DNA of 64,000 nt from Pseudoclavibacter sp. CFCC 11306 (GTDB lineage Bacteria > Actinomycetota > Actinomycetes > Actinomycetales > Microbacteriaceae), in the NCBI RefSeq assembly GCF_008831235.1, contig NZ_WBKF01000001.1:926529-990528 (forward strand), in the 5' to 3' direction. Each line of letters opens with the position of its first letter. Position 1 is the first letter of the stretch. Under the pieces are notes generated by a model. It worked only from the letters and a program-made list of their open reading frames with translations, had not been told where the DNA came from and ran no database searches. Positions 25,558 through 34,920 of this stretch are shown piece by piece. The translations under genes were made by a program, and so were the position numbers.

Positions 25558-27807
25558 TTATGCCCCGCGTACCGAAGAACCCGCCCGATCAAGGCGCGAC
25601 GGCCACCAGAGCACTCGACGCATCGAGATCGCGAGCGCCGGCACCAGCAGCGACCGCACCAGAATCGTGTCGAGCAGCACGCCGAAGCTCACGATGATGG
25701 CGAGCTGCAGCAGAAAGAGGATCGGAATCACGCCGAGTGCGGCGAACGTCGCTGCGAGCACGACGCCGGCCGAGGTGATCACCGAGCCGGTCTGCACCAG
25801 CCCCTCGTCGATGCCCCGTCGGGTGCTGAGATGTGCGTCATGCTGCTGCCTTCTCGTCAGGTCTGCGTCGGGCACGCCGTTCTCGGAGAAGAACCGGGTC
25901 TCTTCGCGCACCCGCGTCATCAAGAAGATGTTGTAGTCGACGCCGAGCGCGACCAGGAACACGAACCCGTAGAGCGGCACAGAGGGGTCGGCACCGGGCA
26001 GGTGCAGCACGTGGTCGAAGATCAGCGACGAGACGCCGAGAGCTGCCGCGAATGAGAGCACCGTGGCGCCCAGCAGCATGATCGGCGCCACGATCGAACG
26101 CAGCAGCAGCATGAGGATGATCGTGATCACCACCAGCACGACCGGAATGATCAGGTTGCGGTCGTGCATGGCGGCGTCATTGGTGTCGACCGCCGTCGCA
26201 GTGACCCCTCCGACCAGCGCGCTCGGGGCGGCAGTGGCCAGGTCGGCGCGCAGCTCGCGCACGGCCTGCTCCGAGCTCGGGTCGTCGGCGCCGTGCTCAA
26301 GCGTCGCACGCAGCTGCACATGCCCGTCGACCTCAAGCGGCTGCGCCCCCGGAATGGGTGCCCCACTCGGACCGTCCGTCACCTGGTACGCACCGCTCAT
26401 GCCGTCGGCCGCACGCAGAGCGTCCAAGGCGGCCGCCGCATCCGTCGTGTCTGCGATCACCGTGACCGGGCTGCCTGTGCCGCCTGCGAAGTGCTGCTCG
26501 AGCAGCGCCTGACCGGTCGACGACTGATTCTCGGTGAGCACCAGGTCGCGCTGCTGCACGCCGTTCGCGTTCAGCCCGAACAGCCCGGTCGCGCCCGCGG
26601 CGAGCAGCACGACGCTCGCGATCCACACCGTGCGATGACGACGGTCGACGAATCGGGCCACCGCGGGCCAGAGCCGACCGGTGCGCTCGTTCGAGACATG
26701 TGCGGCCCGCAGTCGCGGCACGTTCGGCCAGAAGCCGGCTCGGCCGACCAGCGCCAGCAGTGCCGGCAGCAGCGTCATCGCGGCGAGGAACGCCCAGACA
26801 ATGCCGATCGCGGTCACGGGGCCGAGGCTGCGGTTCGAGTTCAGATCGCTCAGCAGCAGACAGAGCAGCCCGGCGATGACGGTGCCGGCCGAAGCCGCCA
26901 CCGGTTCGAGATTCGCGCGCAGGGCGGCGAGCACCGCCCGCCACACGCTCGGCTCTGTGGTCAGCAGCTCGCGATATCGGTGCACGATGAGCAGCGAATA
27001 GTCGGTGCACGCGCCGATCACCAGAATGCAGAGAATGCCCTGCGACTGCCCGTTCAGCTGCACGACACCCGCCTTGGCGAGCCAGAAGACGGTGAGGATC
27101 GAGGCGCAGAGAGCGAACACAGAGGTGAGCAGCACCAGCAGAGGCAGCAGCAGCGACCGGTAGACCAGCACGAGGATCACCAGCACGGCGCTCAGAGCCA
27201 CGATCAGCAGCACTCCGTCGATGCCGGCGAAGGCTGCGCTGAGGTCTGCGGCGTAGCCGGCCGGCCCGGTCACGTGCGCCTCGATGTCGGTGGATGCCGG
27301 GTCGGGGTCGGCGAGCGCCTGCTGCAGCTGCTGCACGGGAGCCTTCGGTCCGTCGCCGCGGTCGAGCTCGATGACGACCTGCGCCGCCTGCCGGTCTTCG
27401 CTGGGGATCACCGGAGAGGCGGTGGCGCCGTCTGCGGCGGCGGCGACGCGATCGGTGATCTGCTGCAGGTCGCCGGCCGTGAGCTCGCGGTTGTCTTCCG
27501 TGGTGAAGACGACGACCGCAGGAATCACATCGGGGTCGTCCGCGAAGCGCTGCTGCCACTGCTGCACCTGCGTCGACTGCGAGCTGGCAGGCAGAAATGT
27601 GGTCGCATCGGTCGAGGCGACCTGTGAGATCTTGCCGAAGGTCGGCCCGCCCAGCCCTCCCAACACCAGCCACAGCAGCGTGAGCACGACGGGCAGCCCG
27701 ATCCGCAGCCAGCGGCTGGGCTGACGGCTCGGCCGACGCGAGTCGGTCTGTCCGCCCTGCAGAGTCGGCGAGCCGGTACGGTCGGAGGTGTCGGGCGAGG
27801 TGCGCAT
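25558..27807 (-). CDS. MMPL-family membrane transporter
   Basis: A 749-residue RND-type exporter of the MMPL group. It has a first membrane segment at about 32-50, an extracellular domain, five further segments starting near residue 180, then the same arrangement repeated in the second half. The signature near the C-terminus reads GVLLDTILVRSLLVPALAI, and the first half has CTDYSLLIVHRYRE, both diagnostic. Proton-relay Asp/Tyr pairs are visible in CTDYSLL and GVDYNIF. Substrates are commonly lipids or drugs. A TetR-like palindrome lies 21 bp upstream. Confidence 0.9.
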   Translation of the reverse strand: MRTSPDTSDRTGSPTLQGGQTDSRRPSRQPSRWLRIGLPVVLTLLWLVLGGLGGPTFGKISQVASTDATTFLPASSQSTQVQQWQQRFADDPDVIPAVVVFTTEDNRELTAGDLQQITDRVAAAADGATASPVIPSEDRQAAQVVIELDRGDGPKAPVQQLQQALADPDPASTDIEAHVTGPAGYAADLSAAFAGIDGVLLIVALSAVLVILVLVYRSLLLPLLVLLTSVFALCASILTVFWLAKAGVVQLNGQSQGILCILVIGACTDYSLLIVHRYRELLTTEPSVWRAVLAALRANLEPVAASAGTVIAGLLCLLLSDLNSNRSLGPVTAIGIVWAFLAAMTLLPALLALVGRAGFWPNVPRLRAAHVSNERTGRLWPAVARFVDRRHRTVWIASVVLLAAGATGLFGLNANGVQQRDLVLTENQSSTGQALLEQHFAGGTGSPVTVIADTTDAAAALDALRAADGMSGAYQVTDGPSGAPIPGAQPLEVDGHVQLRATLEHGADDPSSEQAVRELRADLATAAPSALVGGVTATAVDTNDAAMHDRNLIIPVVLVVITIILMLLLRSIVAPIMLLGATVLSFAAALGVSSLIFDHVLHLPGADPSVPLYGFVFLVALGVDYNIFLMTRVREETRFFSENGVPDADLTRRQQHDAHLSTRRGIDEGLVQTGSVITSAGVVLAATFAALGVIPILFLLQLAIIVSFGVLLDTILVRSLLVPALAISMRRVLWWPSRLDRAGSSVRGA

Positions 27808-27828
27808 GAACTGATCGTAACACCGCAT

Positions 27829-27843
27829 GCTTACCAAGTAAGC
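27829..27843. promoter_or_regulatory. Palindrome upstream of the MMPL gene
   Basis: GCTTAC-CAA-GTAAGC is a perfect 6-3-6 inverted repeat 21 bp before the MMPL ATG, in the divergent gap to the epimerase gene. A related half-site (CTACTTGC) follows. Such sites usually bind TetR-type repressors of MMPL pumps, but no TetR gene is adjacent. Confidence 0.55.
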
Positions 27844-27915
27844 TACTTGCAGGTATGGTCGGTGAAACACAGGCATCATCAGTGAAACAGGCATCACCAG
27901 TGAAGAGGAGTGACT

Positions 27916-28827
27916 ATGAAAGTGCTCATCGCGGGAGCCAGCGGACTCATCGGGTCCGAGATCCGTCGACAGCTGGCCCACACCGGTCACGAGGTCGGCA
28001 TACTCACACGCCCCGGCTCGCACAGCGATTCCGGTTCGACCCCCACATGGCAGTGGCAGCCGACGACCGCTGAGATCGACCCCGAGTCCGTCGAATGGGC
28101 CGACGCCGTCATCTCTCTGAACGGAACCAGCATCGCGAAGCTGCCGTGGACCAAATCACGTCGCCGCAGCATCCTTGAGAGCCGTGTCTCGAGCACTCGT
28201 ACGCTCGCCCGGGCCATAGCGGCCTCGACAGAGCCCCCGGCCGCCTGGGTCTCGGCGTCTGCGGTCGGTTTCTACGGCAGCCGCCCCGGCGAACGGCTCA
28301 CCGAGCAGGCCGCCTCCGGCGAAGGCTTTCTCGCTGCCGTCACACGCCGCTGGGAGGCCGCGACGCGTGCTGCGGCAGACAGCACACGCATCGCGCATGC
28401 ACGCACCGGAATCGTACTCTCGACGCGTGCCGCTCTCGGCCCGTTGGTCACCCTTGCGAAGTTCGGCCTCGCCGGCAGGCTCGGCTCGGGGCGACAGCAC
28501 TGGCCATGGGTGTCACTGAGCGACGAGGCGGCTGCCTATGTGCATCTGGCCGCCGAGAGCGAGATCGCAGGGCCGGCCAACATCGCAGCGCCCAGCGGTG
28601 CCACGAGCGAGCAGGTCACCCGTGCGGTCACCCGGGCGCTGCGACGCCCACATCTGCTGCCGGCGCCGGCATGGGCACTGCGCATGGCGCTCGGCACCGC
28701 AGCCGACGACCTGCTGCTCGCCGATCAGCATGTGGTTCCTCAGCGACTCACCGAAGACGGCTTTGTCTTCGGCGACGACGATCTGGCTCGCGCTGTGGAC
28801 GAGGCTGTGGCGGCCCACGGGGAATAG
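27916..28827 (+). CDS. TIGR01777-family SDR epimerase
   Basis: A 303-residue NAD-binding protein of the extended SDR type. The N-terminus MKVLIAGASGLIGSEIRRQL is the dinucleotide fold; VISLNGTSIAKLPWTKSRRR and WVSASAVGFYGSRPGE carry the family-specific and catalytic regions; the C-terminal half includes VSLSDEAAAYVHLAAES. The start at 27916 follows AAGAGGAG. The family is widespread and its substrates are not established. Confidence 0.85.
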   Translation: MKVLIAGASGLIGSEIRRQLAHTGHEVGILTRPGSHSDSGSTPTWQWQPTTAEIDPESVEWADAVISLNGTSIAKLPWTKSRRRSILESRVSSTRTLARAIAASTEPPAAWVSASAVGFYGSRPGERLTEQAASGEGFLAAVTRRWEAATRAAADSTRIAHARTGIVLSTRAALGPLVTLAKFGLAGRLGSGRQHWPWVSLSDEAAAYVHLAAESEIAGPANIAAPSGATSEQVTRAVTRALRRPHLLPAPAWALRMALGTAADDLLLADQHVVPQRLTEDGFVFGDDDLARAVDEAVAAHGE

Positions 28828-28933
28828 GCGGCGCACAGCTGCGTTCTCTAGAATGTGTATGCGCCGCGGCACCGCTGCCGATCAGCGACATTGACAGCGC
28901 GGCTGACCACGACACGACAATGAGGAGGCCTTC

Positions 28934-29806
28934 GTGGCTCTGGACAACCCCGTTCTCTCGAGAAACCCCTATTTCAACGGCAAGACGCCGCAGGTGGGTG
29001 AGACCGCAACGGCTGATCAGCTGCGCCAGATGTACGATCGCCCGGCCGGGGCCGAACCCCAGACGCAGCAGGGACTTCCTCAGCAGACTCAGCCGCAGGC
29101 CTTCCCTGCCGCGGGCTCGGCACTGCCAGCCTCGGAGCGCATGACCTACGACGGCGTCATCGTGAAGACCGCGATGCTCTTCGGCACGATCCTCGTCGGT
29201 GCCGTCGTCGGCTGGATGTTCCCGGTGCTGCTGCTTCCCGGCGTCATCGTGGGTCTGGTGCTCGGCCTGGTCAACTCATTCAAGAAGCAGCCGTCCGTGC
29301 CGCTCATTCTCGCCTACGGCGTCTTCGAAGGGCTCTTCGTCGGAGCGATCTCGCAGGTGTTCGCGACGACGTACTACGGTGGCATCGTCGTTCAGGCGGT
29401 GCTGGCGACGCTCAGCGTGTTCGCCGTCACACTGGTGCTCTTCTGCAGCGGCAAGGTGCGCGCGTCGGCCAAGGGCACGAAGATCCTGATGATCGCCATG
29501 GGCGGCTACCTGCTGTTCAGCCTGATCAACGTGGGCATGATGGTCTTCGGCGCGACGTCGAACCCCTTCGGCGTGTTGGGCATGCAGATCTTCGGCATCC
29601 CGGTGGGCGTCATCGTCGGCATTCTGGTGGTCATCATGGCCGCGTACTCGCTCGTCCTCGACTTCGACATGGTCAAGACTGGAGTGCAGCAGGGGGCGCC
29701 GGCCAAATTCGGCTGGACTGCCGCCTTCGGCATCGCCGTCACGGTCATCTGGCTCTACGTGGAGTTCCTGCGCCTGTTCGCGATTCTTGCCAGCAGCCGC
29801 GACTGA
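28934..29806 (+). CDS. Bax inhibitor-1/YccA family membrane protein
   Basis: A 290-residue protein with a 68-residue polar Gln/Pro-rich N-terminus and seven membrane segments beginning at GVIVKTAMLFGTILVGAVVG. Conserved features are FKKQPSVPLILAYGVFEGLF and the C-terminal DFDMVKTGVQQGAPAKFGW, which holds the acidic pair implicated in calcium or proton gating in the family. The GTG start at 28934 follows GAGGAGG. Its precise cellular role in actinobacteria is unknown. Confidence 0.88.
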   Translation: MALDNPVLSRNPYFNGKTPQVGETATADQLRQMYDRPAGAEPQTQQGLPQQTQPQAFPAAGSALPASERMTYDGVIVKTAMLFGTILVGAVVGWMFPVLLLPGVIVGLVLGLVNSFKKQPSVPLILAYGVFEGLFVGAISQVFATTYYGGIVVQAVLATLSVFAVTLVLFCSGKVRASAKGTKILMIAMGGYLLFSLINVGMMVFGATSNPFGVLGMQIFGIPVGVIVGILVVIMAAYSLVLDFDMVKTGVQQGAPAKFGWTAAFGIAVTVIWLYVEFLRLFAILASSRD

Positions 29807-29864
29807 CTCTGTTCAGCGCGACGCGCCTGTGACTTTGCGCCAGCCCTCGGCAGGTGTACACTCC

Positions 29865-29883
29865 TAGATACATCTTGTATCTA
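29865..29883. promoter_or_regulatory. Perfect 8-3-8 palindrome upstream of the GntR/FCD regulator
   Basis: TAGATACA-TCT-TGTATCTA lies 27 bp before the GTG of the regulator, followed by an overlapping GTATAC and preceded by GTGTACAC (29855-29862). FCD-type GntR proteins often recognise TTGTATACAA-like sequences, so this is probably an autoregulatory operator over the promoter. Confidence 0.68.
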
Positions 29884-29909
29884 TGTTGTATACCCGAAGG
29901 GGGCTGGTT

Positions 29910-30548
29910 GTGGCGGCGTTGGCGTCAGAACGCGTCTACAGCGATCTCAAAGAGCGCATCATCCTCGGCGACATTGCGGGGAACACACTGCTCAGCGAAG
30001 GCGAGATCGCCGAACAGCTCGGCGTCAGTCGCACTCCGGTGCGCGAGGCGTTCCTTCGACTGCAGGCCGAAGGCTGGATGCATCTCTATCCGAAGCGCGG
30101 GGCCCTTGTCGAAGGCGTCGACAGCAGCGAGGGCAATGAGATTCTCGAGGCTCGTCGTCTGATCGAGTCGTGGGCGGCAAGCCGACTCGCTGCGTCTCCC
30201 GCCTTACTCAAAAAGGTGGCCGACGAGCTCGAGGCAACGCTGGTCAGTCAAGAGGCCGCGCTCGCCGACGACCCCGACCTACAGGCGTTCATCGTCGCCG
30301 ATCTGCACTTTCACCAGGTTCTCGTCGAGTCGGCCGGCAATCGTATTCTCACTGCGGTATATCAGCAGCTCAGCGACCGCCAGCGTCGTATGACGGCCTA
30401 TGCCGTCAAGACCGGCAGCGACCGCCCCTACCGCGTGCTCAAGCAGCATCACGATCTGCTCGAGGCGCTGCGCACCGGCGATCCACATCAGTTCGTCAAA
30501 GCGCTCGACCACCATTTCAGCGACATTCATGGAGCCAGCCCCCGTTGA
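29910..30548 (+). CDS. GntR-family regulator, FCD (FadR) subfamily
   Basis: A 212-residue regulator with winged helix at residues 1-70 (RVYSDLKERIILGDI, LSEGEIAEQLGVSRTPVREAFLRLQAEG) and a C-terminal FCD helical domain whose metal/ligand positions are suggested by EARRLIESWA, DLHFHQVLVESAGN and KQHHDLLEAL. Such domains bind small organic acids. The GTG at 29910 is preceded by AAGGGGG; an ATG at 29883 is inside the palindrome. It lies upstream of an MFS gene that it probably controls. Confidence 0.85.
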   Translation: MAALASERVYSDLKERIILGDIAGNTLLSEGEIAEQLGVSRTPVREAFLRLQAEGWMHLYPKRGALVEGVDSSEGNEILEARRLIESWAASRLAASPALLKKVADELEATLVSQEAALADDPDLQAFIVADLHFHQVLVESAGNRILTAVYQQLSDRQRRMTAYAVKTGSDRPYRVLKQHHDLLEALRTGDPHQFVKALDHHFSDIHGASPR

Positions 30549-30758
30549 TCGCACGCTGAACTCAGTCCGCTTCGTCTCAGCTCGGCCGCATGCCGGGCCG
30601 ACACATCCGCACTCCGCCGACTGCGACATCCGCCGCACCGGCATTCGCCACCTCAGTCGCTCGGCAGTGTCGCCGACGCAGCACCCCCCTGCAGCGTCGC
30701 AGAAGTCCACCAGCCATCAAGTTCGATTCGTCGAGTGAAAACGAGAAACACCACACGC

Positions 30759-32045
30759 ATGTCTCAGCACAATCCGTCCAACGCATCCGCCGCAACCGCA
30801 GTACCGGGTCGGCACCCACGCTGGCAGCCGAAGCGCCCCGACTGGCTTGCCGCCGCCGGGGTGCTCTTCGCCGTGGCATGGGGTGGCAACGAGTTCACCC
30901 CGCTGCTCGCGATGTATCGCATCCACGAGCACATGAGCGTGCAGAGTGTGAACGTACTGCTTGGGGCATATGTCGTGGGCATCATTCCCGCACTGCTGAT
31001 CGGCGGCCCGCTCTCTGATCTGCGCGGCCGTCGGCCGCTGATGCATCTCGCGCCTGCTCTGTCGATCGCGGGCAGCATCCTGCTGATGCTGGGCGGCGAC
31101 GATCACGTGCTGCTCTTCGCCGGTCGCATCTTCTCGGGCCTCGCGCTCGGCTTGGTGATGGCAGTCGGGTCGAGCTGGATCAAAGAGCTGTCGACCAGGC
31201 CGTACTCGAATTCCGGGGACGCTGGCGCAGGTGCCCGCCGAGCCACCATGGCGCTGACGGTCGGGTTCGCTCTCGGCGCCGTCGTCGCTGCGCTGCTGGC
31301 ACAGTTCACCCCGATTCCCGAGATCGCTCCCTATGCCGTGAACATCGTGCTGACCGCGGCGCTGTGGCTGATGCTGATCGGCACACCCGAGACCAACCCG
31401 ACGGTCACCGGCGTGCCCCTGGGCGACGAGACCAAGGTGTCGACGAAGCACGAGTCGCTGGGTCAGGCGCTGAAGCTCAAAGAGGCGGTCTCACCGCGTT
31501 TTCTGCTCGTCGTGCTGCCGATGGCCCCGTGGGTGTTCGGCGCTGCCGCGAGTGCCTATGCCGTGCTGCCGTCGCTCGTGATGGATCAGGTGCCTGGCTT
31601 CGAGGTGGCCTTCGCCGGGATCCTCTGCTTCGTCGCGCTGAGCTTCGGCGTGCTCAGCCAGCAGATGGCTCGCAAGTTCATCAAGCCGCACAGCCAGCGG
31701 GCCATCGCCTCGGCGATGTGCGCCGTGATCGTCGGTGTGCTGATCGCCGCGCTCTCTGCGTTCACACACAGCATGGTGATCACCGTGATCGCTGCCGCAG
31801 CCCTCGGCTTCGCATACGGTCTGCTGCTGATCGCCGGACTCCAGGAGACTCAGCGCAATGCCCGGCCGGAGCATCTCGGCGGCATGGTCGGCGTGTACTA
31901 CTCGCTGACGTATCTGGGATTCTTCATTCCCGCCATTCTGTCGGCGCTGGCGCCGATGATCACCTACGGCGTCATGTTCGTGATCGGTGCGATCATCGCC
32001 GCACTGAGCGTCGTGCTCATCGTGTTCGGCACACGCAAGCACTGA
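30759..32045 (+). CDS. MFS transporter
   Basis: A 428-residue major facilitator with 12 predicted segments. The loop between segments 2 and 3 has GGPLSDLRGRRPLMHLAP, the family signature, and segments 1-2 carry AVAWGGNEFTPLLAMYRIHEHMS. A 30-residue polar N-terminus precedes the first segment. The substrate is unknown. Its position 210 bp after the GntR/FCD gene suggests a small organic acid or sugar acid. The start is uncertain (GTG at 30735 or ATG at 30759; neither has a strong ribosome site). It converges on the LuxR gene with 16 bp between stops. Confidence 0.82.
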   Translation: MSQHNPSNASAATAVPGRHPRWQPKRPDWLAAAGVLFAVAWGGNEFTPLLAMYRIHEHMSVQSVNVLLGAYVVGIIPALLIGGPLSDLRGRRPLMHLAPALSIAGSILLMLGGDDHVLLFAGRIFSGLALGLVMAVGSSWIKELSTRPYSNSGDAGAGARRATMALTVGFALGAVVAALLAQFTPIPEIAPYAVNIVLTAALWLMLIGTPETNPTVTGVPLGDETKVSTKHESLGQALKLKEAVSPRFLLVVLPMAPWVFGAAASAYAVLPSLVMDQVPGFEVAFAGILCFVALSFGVLSQQMARKFIKPHSQRAIASAMCAVIVGVLIAALSAFTHSMVITVIAAAALGFAYGLLLIAGLQETQRNARPEHLGGMVGVYYSLTYLGFFIPAILSALAPMITYGVMFVIGAIIAALSVVLIVFGTRKH

Positions 32046-32061
32046 CTGCGCCCGAGAGGGC

Positions 32062-34818
32062 TCAGGCCTCCTGCTGCCCAGGCAGCGGCCGTTCGGAGTC
32101 ACCGATGATTCGAGCGCGATGATCGATGCCGAGCCTCATCAGCATGCGCTGCACGTGGCCTTCGACCGTGCGCGGTGACAGCACCAGATGCGCTGCGATC
32201 TCCCGGTTGGTGAGGTGCCGAGCCACCAGCGGGGCGATCTGCTGCTCTCGATGCGAGAACCGTGGATCGTTCCAACGCACTCTGTTCAGCAGCGGTGTGT
32301 TCACCGGCCCCGTCGCCAACAGCAGATCGTGCATTCGCCAGAGCTCTGCGTCGGATTCCGACCGCTGCCCCTGCTCGCGCAGCAGCACCGCCCGTGCTGC
32401 CAGCGCCTCGGCCTGAGGGACGATCCGCCCCACCGCCCCGAAGGCCTCGGCAGCACGCCCGATCATCGCTGCATCTCCGAGCGCCCGGCCCTGCACGAAG
32501 AGCACCATCGCGCGCGCCAGCTCGCCGTCGAGTTCGTCTGCCTGCTGCTCGGCCAGTTCGGCAGAATCGGTCGTGACCGGCCCCGGCAGCAGTCGAGCTC
32601 GATCGTGCAGCAGCTGCAGAGCCGCCCATGCGTGTCTGTGCGCAGTCTCGACCTCGATCGCCGCATCATAGGCTTCGCGCACCGCGTCCCAGTCTCCGAG
32701 CACGCTCTGCCTGCCGTCGCCGTCCGAACCCGCAATGCGATCGGCGCGCCACGTGCGCATGGCATGAGTGAGCAGATCTCGGCGCACGATGTCCATGCGA
32801 AACATCCGAGAGACGCCGTACGACCGTGCGCCCTCCCGCTTCGGCACTCCTCCCCGGGGTTCAGCCGCATATGACAGGTCGTCAGCCGGTGGCCGTCCCT
32901 CATCGAGCTGCAGCTGCACGGCTTCGAGCGCAGACTCCGCGTAGGCGGCGAGCCCGGTCGGATCGGAGTCGTCGAGCAGCACCAACCCCTGTCGCAGCAT
33001 CCGCCGCCCCGCGCGCAGATCACCCGTCTCGCTCGCGATCACCCCGAGCCCCAGCGACGCATTCGCATCGCTGACAGAGGTCACTGCCATCCCGTTGAGC
33101 ACCATCGCTGCAGACTGCGCCGCCCAGGGGCGGCGGTGGCTGAGCAGCCCGAGCACGTGTGCGTGGGTCAGATCGTTCGCAATCCATCGGTCGATGCGGC
33201 TGGCCTGCACAGACATCTCGGCGATCGCCGATTCCACCCGTTCTACTCGTACGAGTGGCACGCCAGACTCGAGCCCGGCCAGAAGCGCATACGCACATGC
33301 GAGCCAACGCAGCCGTGAGGGGGCAGCAGGATCGGCTGCCAGCGCATCGAACTGCGAGACGTCGACTATCTGTCCCTGTCGCACTCCCCGCACCGCGTTC
33401 AGCAGCCGCACTGCGGCCGCGTCGACACCGGCATGCACCGTCTCCGACTCGTCGAACCACAGCCCTGCGAACGCCGCCGTCAACGGATCGCCCAGCTGGC
33501 CGACCATCGCACGCGCGCCATCCTCATGGCCTGTGCGCAGCAGGGCGTAAGCCAGTTGGAACCGTGCCTCGTCGAGCTCCGCACTGCTGAGATCGTCACT
33601 GCCGATCACCTGCTGAAGCAGCGGCACCGAGGCATCGAGCGCCCCGCCTTCGACAAAGGCGCCGACAGCCGCGAGCAGCTCTGCGGCAGAGACCGTCTCA
33701 GGTTCGAGATCGAGGCGCTGCCTGATCACCTCGGCCTCGCTGTTCGGTCCCCACGCTGAGCGCAGCACCGCTGGCACATTGTCCAGATGCCGCAGCGCGC
33801 GATGTCGAGCTGCCCGCCCAGAGACGTCGAGCAGCGTCTGCCGAGTCACCTCGGGGCTCACCGACAGCCGTTGACCGCTCACGCCGAATCCGTCATGCTG
33901 CTGCAACAGGCCGTCGGCCAGACTGCGGTCGACCACGGCGGGTGCGCTGAGTACCTCGACGGAGCGCACCGGCAGGTCGCCAGCCATGGCGATAGCGAGC
34001 AGCAGCTCGACCTCGGCGTCGTCTCGACTGCGCAGCAGCCGTCGCAGATGTTCCCGCAGCCTGTGCCCGACCGACACCCCGTCGCGCAGCAGCCAGATGC
34101 CGCGAACGACCCGCCACCCGTCGGCGTCGTCGAGATCTGCGAGCACCGCATCGAGCAGCTCCGGGTTGCCCGCGGTGAGGGCGTGCAGCTGGGCCGCCGC
34201 CTGCCAGTGCGTCTCGCCGCCGAGGTGAGCATCGACGATCTCACGCGTCTCGTCGCCGTCGAGGGCCGCGAGCCGCCACGAAACGGCGTCCGACCGGCGC
34301 GTTCGCTCGTAGAGCGGTTCAGGCAGGGCGGCGCGATCTCGTGTCGTGATGAGCAGCGCGATGGCAGCTGCGTCGGCGGCCTCCGCGATCAGCGCGGCGG
34401 ATGCCGGATCGAGCCCGTCCGCGTTCTCGAGTCGAAGCACAAGGCCGGGTTCGCTGAGCGCTTCCAGCGCATGGAGGATGGCACGGTCGTCACTGCCTCG
34501 TTCGATGGTGGCGAGGTCGACCCGCTCGAGTCGAGCCTCGCGTGCTGCGCGCAGCAGCTGCCGTCGAAGCCATCTCCGGTCGGTCTGAGCGTCGCCGGAT
34601 GGGACGACGCCTGGCGAGACTTGGAGCGTGAACGCCCTCGAGTCGGGGTGGTCAGGGTCCTGTGTCCGCATCCGCCGCTGCACCTCGGCGGCGACCAGCG
34701 TCTTGCCGACGCCGGAGGCTCCGGTGATGAGCACTGTGCGATCAGGTGTCTGCAGCGCACGACGGGCGAGCTGATCGGCAAGTTCGGCTCGCCGTCGGGT
34801 GAGTGTCTGAATCGCCAC
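32062..34818 (-). CDS. Large ATP-binding LuxR-family regulator (LAL type)
   Basis: A 918-residue protein with an N-terminal AAA/STAND ATPase (Walker A ITGASGVGKTLVAAEVQ at residues 31-47, Walker B region LVLRLENADGLDP near 125-137), a long helical middle region rich in Ala/Leu that may form TPR-like repeats, and a C-terminal LuxR helix-turn-helix (FSHREQQIAPLVARHLTN, EIAAHLVLSPRTVEGHVQRM). This is the MalT/LAL architecture. The GTG start at 34818 lies 102 bp after the secreted-protein gene. The target genes are unknown; the surface-protein operon immediately upstream on the same strand is a candidate. Confidence 0.85.
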   Translation of the reverse strand: MAIQTLTRRRAELADQLARRALQTPDRTVLITGASGVGKTLVAAEVQRRMRTQDPDHPDSRAFTLQVSPGVVPSGDAQTDRRWLRRQLLRAAREARLERVDLATIERGSDDRAILHALEALSEPGLVLRLENADGLDPASAALIAEAADAAAIALLITTRDRAALPEPLYERTRRSDAVSWRLAALDGDETREIVDAHLGGETHWQAAAQLHALTAGNPELLDAVLADLDDADGWRVVRGIWLLRDGVSVGHRLREHLRRLLRSRDDAEVELLLAIAMAGDLPVRSVEVLSAPAVVDRSLADGLLQQHDGFGVSGQRLSVSPEVTRQTLLDVSGRAARHRALRHLDNVPAVLRSAWGPNSEAEVIRQRLDLEPETVSAAELLAAVGAFVEGGALDASVPLLQQVIGSDDLSSAELDEARFQLAYALLRTGHEDGARAMVGQLGDPLTAAFAGLWFDESETVHAGVDAAAVRLLNAVRGVRQGQIVDVSQFDALAADPAAPSRLRWLACAYALLAGLESGVPLVRVERVESAIAEMSVQASRIDRWIANDLTHAHVLGLLSHRRPWAAQSAAMVLNGMAVTSVSDANASLGLGVIASETGDLRAGRRMLRQGLVLLDDSDPTGLAAYAESALEAVQLQLDEGRPPADDLSYAAEPRGGVPKREGARSYGVSRMFRMDIVRRDLLTHAMRTWRADRIAGSDGDGRQSVLGDWDAVREAYDAAIEVETAHRHAWAALQLLHDRARLLPGPVTTDSAELAEQQADELDGELARAMVLFVQGRALGDAAMIGRAAEAFGAVGRIVPQAEALAARAVLLREQGQRSESDAELWRMHDLLLATGPVNTPLLNRVRWNDPRFSHREQQIAPLVARHLTNREIAAHLVLSPRTVEGHVQRMLMRLGIDHRARIIGDSERPLPGQQEA

Positions 34819-34833
34819 AGTGCGAGGTTCCGT

Positions 34834-34906
34834 TCTGATCGAGGGTGTGCGAATGCGCCCTCTCCCCCAAGTGCATCTGCACAGGGATTGTAAACCCTCG
34901 ACCAGA
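34834..34906 (-). terminator. Hairpin after the large secreted-protein gene
   Basis: TCTGATCGAGGGT (34834-34846) pairs with ACCCTCGACCAGA (34894-34906) with one mismatch, enclosing a small inner hairpin GTGCA-TC-TGCAC (34871-34882). It lies 15 bp past the stop of the 1091-residue protein and before the LuxR start. It is a likely terminator or attenuator; there is no T-run. Confidence 0.45.
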
Positions 34907-34920
34907 GCGAATGGCGACGA

